A stretch of DNA of 5,911 bases from Atopobium sp. GTDB taxonomy: Bacteria > Actinomycetota > Coriobacteriia > Coriobacteriales > Atopobiaceae. A program made the translations under genes and the position numbers. Position 1 is the stretch's first letter, and each line of letters starts with the position of its first letter. The stretch lies in assembly GCA_015259045.1 (NCBI GenBank), contig JABZHD010000076.1:1-5911 (forward strand). Direction: 5' to 3'. Below are positions 5,479 through 5,911 of this stretch, piece by piece. Below the pieces are notes generated by a model, which did no database searches, was not told the DNA's origin, and worked only from the letters and a program-made list of their open reading frames with translations.

Positions 5479-5504
5479 ATTTCCAACTAAACGCGTTTTT
5501 TACC
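5479..5504 (-). repeat. 26-bp repeat, copy 3 (inverted)
   Basis: The plus strand reads ATTTCCAACTAAACG followed by CGTTTTTTACC. Read on the minus strand it matches copy 1 with two differences. One of these turns the centre into the perfect palindrome AAACGCGTTT (5489-5498). Confidence 0.85.
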
Positions 5505-5734
5505 TTTTTCGGCACATAATTTTGAGCCTGAAAATTACGTATTCATGGAAATGAATTTAATTGCAGAATTATTCAGAATTTTGAAACCAAGCCAGAGAAG
5601 TTACATGATGAACTCCCGCAGGGTGCCAAACGACAAATCTTACACAGATTTCCTGTGTGATTTCAAATCGGTCAGATTACTTAGGCCATTTCCGGGTATG
5701 GAATTCATACTTTTTCGCGAAGGAGTGCTATGGA

Positions 5735-5863
5735 TTACTGTCTTTCGTACTTTTCAGCGTTTAATTTATTAATGAGTTCCTCTAGGCCATTTAACTCGTC
5801 ATCAACATCAAATACAATGGTCAGAGCGCCACTTGTTCCCGAGTCTACGCCTGGAGCGGCCAT
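5735..5863 (-). other. Possible C-terminal coding remnant at the right edge
   Basis: On the minus strand an ATG at 5863-5861 opens 42 codons to a TAA at 5737-5735. The product contains SGALTIVFDVDDELNGLEEL followed by INKLNAEKYERQ, which looks like a beta-strand plus amphipathic helix ending a protein. Codons show the purine-first bias of coding DNA (many GNN). There is no ribosome binding site before the ATG and two TAG codons lie in frame just upstream (5882-5887). Either it is the end of a gene disrupted by a frameshift, with upstream coding in another frame, or it is chance. The family is not recognised. Confidence 0.3.
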
Positions 5864-5911
5864 GGAACGAGAGCTTGCCGTCTACTATGGGCATCTGCCG
5901 GAGATACAAGG

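Larger units (their letters stand above)
5253..5911. other. Gene-poor region: GC-rich patch, 26-bp repeats, AT-rich palindromes
   Basis: No reading frame here combines good length, a ribosome binding site and a recognisable protein. Bases 5253-5313 are very GC-rich with repeated CGTGC and GTGCGC. From about 5357 the DNA turns AT-rich and holds the triplicate repeat (5357-5504). Perfect small palindromes follow: TAATTTT/AAAATTA (5517-5523 with 5531-5537), ATTCAT/ATGAAT (5541-5546 with 5551-5556) and ACACAG/CTGTGT (5642-5647 with 5653-5658). From 5730 both strands have short open frames that conflict. The sharp change in composition from the dehydrogenase gene suggests an acquired or decaying segment. 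Confidence 0.6.

Noticed and set aside
5357..5504. CRISPR array
   Set aside because: There are only three copies, one of them inverted, with unequal spacing of 47 and 23 bp, and no cas gene nearby.
5696..5715. Terminator-like hairpin GTATG/CATAC followed by TTTTT
   Set aside because: The stem is only 5 bp and AT-rich, and no supported gene ends upstream of it.
5545..5772. Plus-strand 75-codon frame in the gene-poor region
   Set aside because: No ribosome binding site precedes its ATG, which falls inside a small palindrome. The product is not recognisable, and it crosses several palindromes and the conflicting frames at the edge. It could be a small hypothetical gene, but I cannot support it.

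Overview
The window looks like a housekeeping and accessory stretch of a mid-GC, anaerobic Gram-positive chromosome. A split transketolase, a tRNA with an encoded CCA, GTG starts with purine-rich ribosome binding sites, and a strongly codon-biased iron-type alcohol dehydrogenase together suggest a fermentative actinobacterium of the Coriobacteriia (Atopobium/Lancefieldella/Olsenella-like). That placement is inference from protein style and base composition, not from a marker gene.

Layout. (1) Positions 1-1218, plus strand: the last codons of a transketolase N-terminal (TPP-binding) subunit, then the complete C-terminal subunit. The two overlap by 7 nt and form a translationally coupled pair. 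(2) Positions 1231-1372, minus strand: a tRNA-Glu (UUC) gene with its own extended -10 promoter and a strong terminator, which lies between it and the converging transketolase gene. (3) Positions 1422-3667, minus strand: two genes coupled by a GTGA overlap. They encode paralogous TPR-like helical-repeat proteins of unknown function; the upstream one ends in an unusual proline-periodic tail made of three tandem nonapeptides. No terminator is visible between the second TPR gene and tRNA-Glu. (4) Positions 3668-3975: divergent intergenic region with a likely promoter for the dehydrogenase, two overlapping dyads and a 21-bp-spaced direct repeat near it, and two back-to-back hairpins in the mRNA leader. 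(5) Positions 3976-5252, plus strand: an iron-dependent alcohol dehydrogenase gene followed by a textbook intrinsic terminator. (6) Positions 5253-5911: no convincing complete gene. It holds a GC-rich patch with CGTGC repeats, three copies of a 26-bp repeat arranged direct-direct-inverted, several AT-rich palindromes, and at the right edge conflicting short reading frames on both strands, one of which has the look of a C-terminal coding remnant on the minus strand.

The transketolase (pentose phosphate interconversion) and the alcohol dehydrogenase (NAD(P)H reoxidation) fit sugar fermentation but are separate transcription units. No defence system, CRISPR array, insertion sequence with a transposase, or phage gene is visible. 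The least explained elements are the TPR pair with its proline-periodic tail and the triplicate 26-bp repeat.
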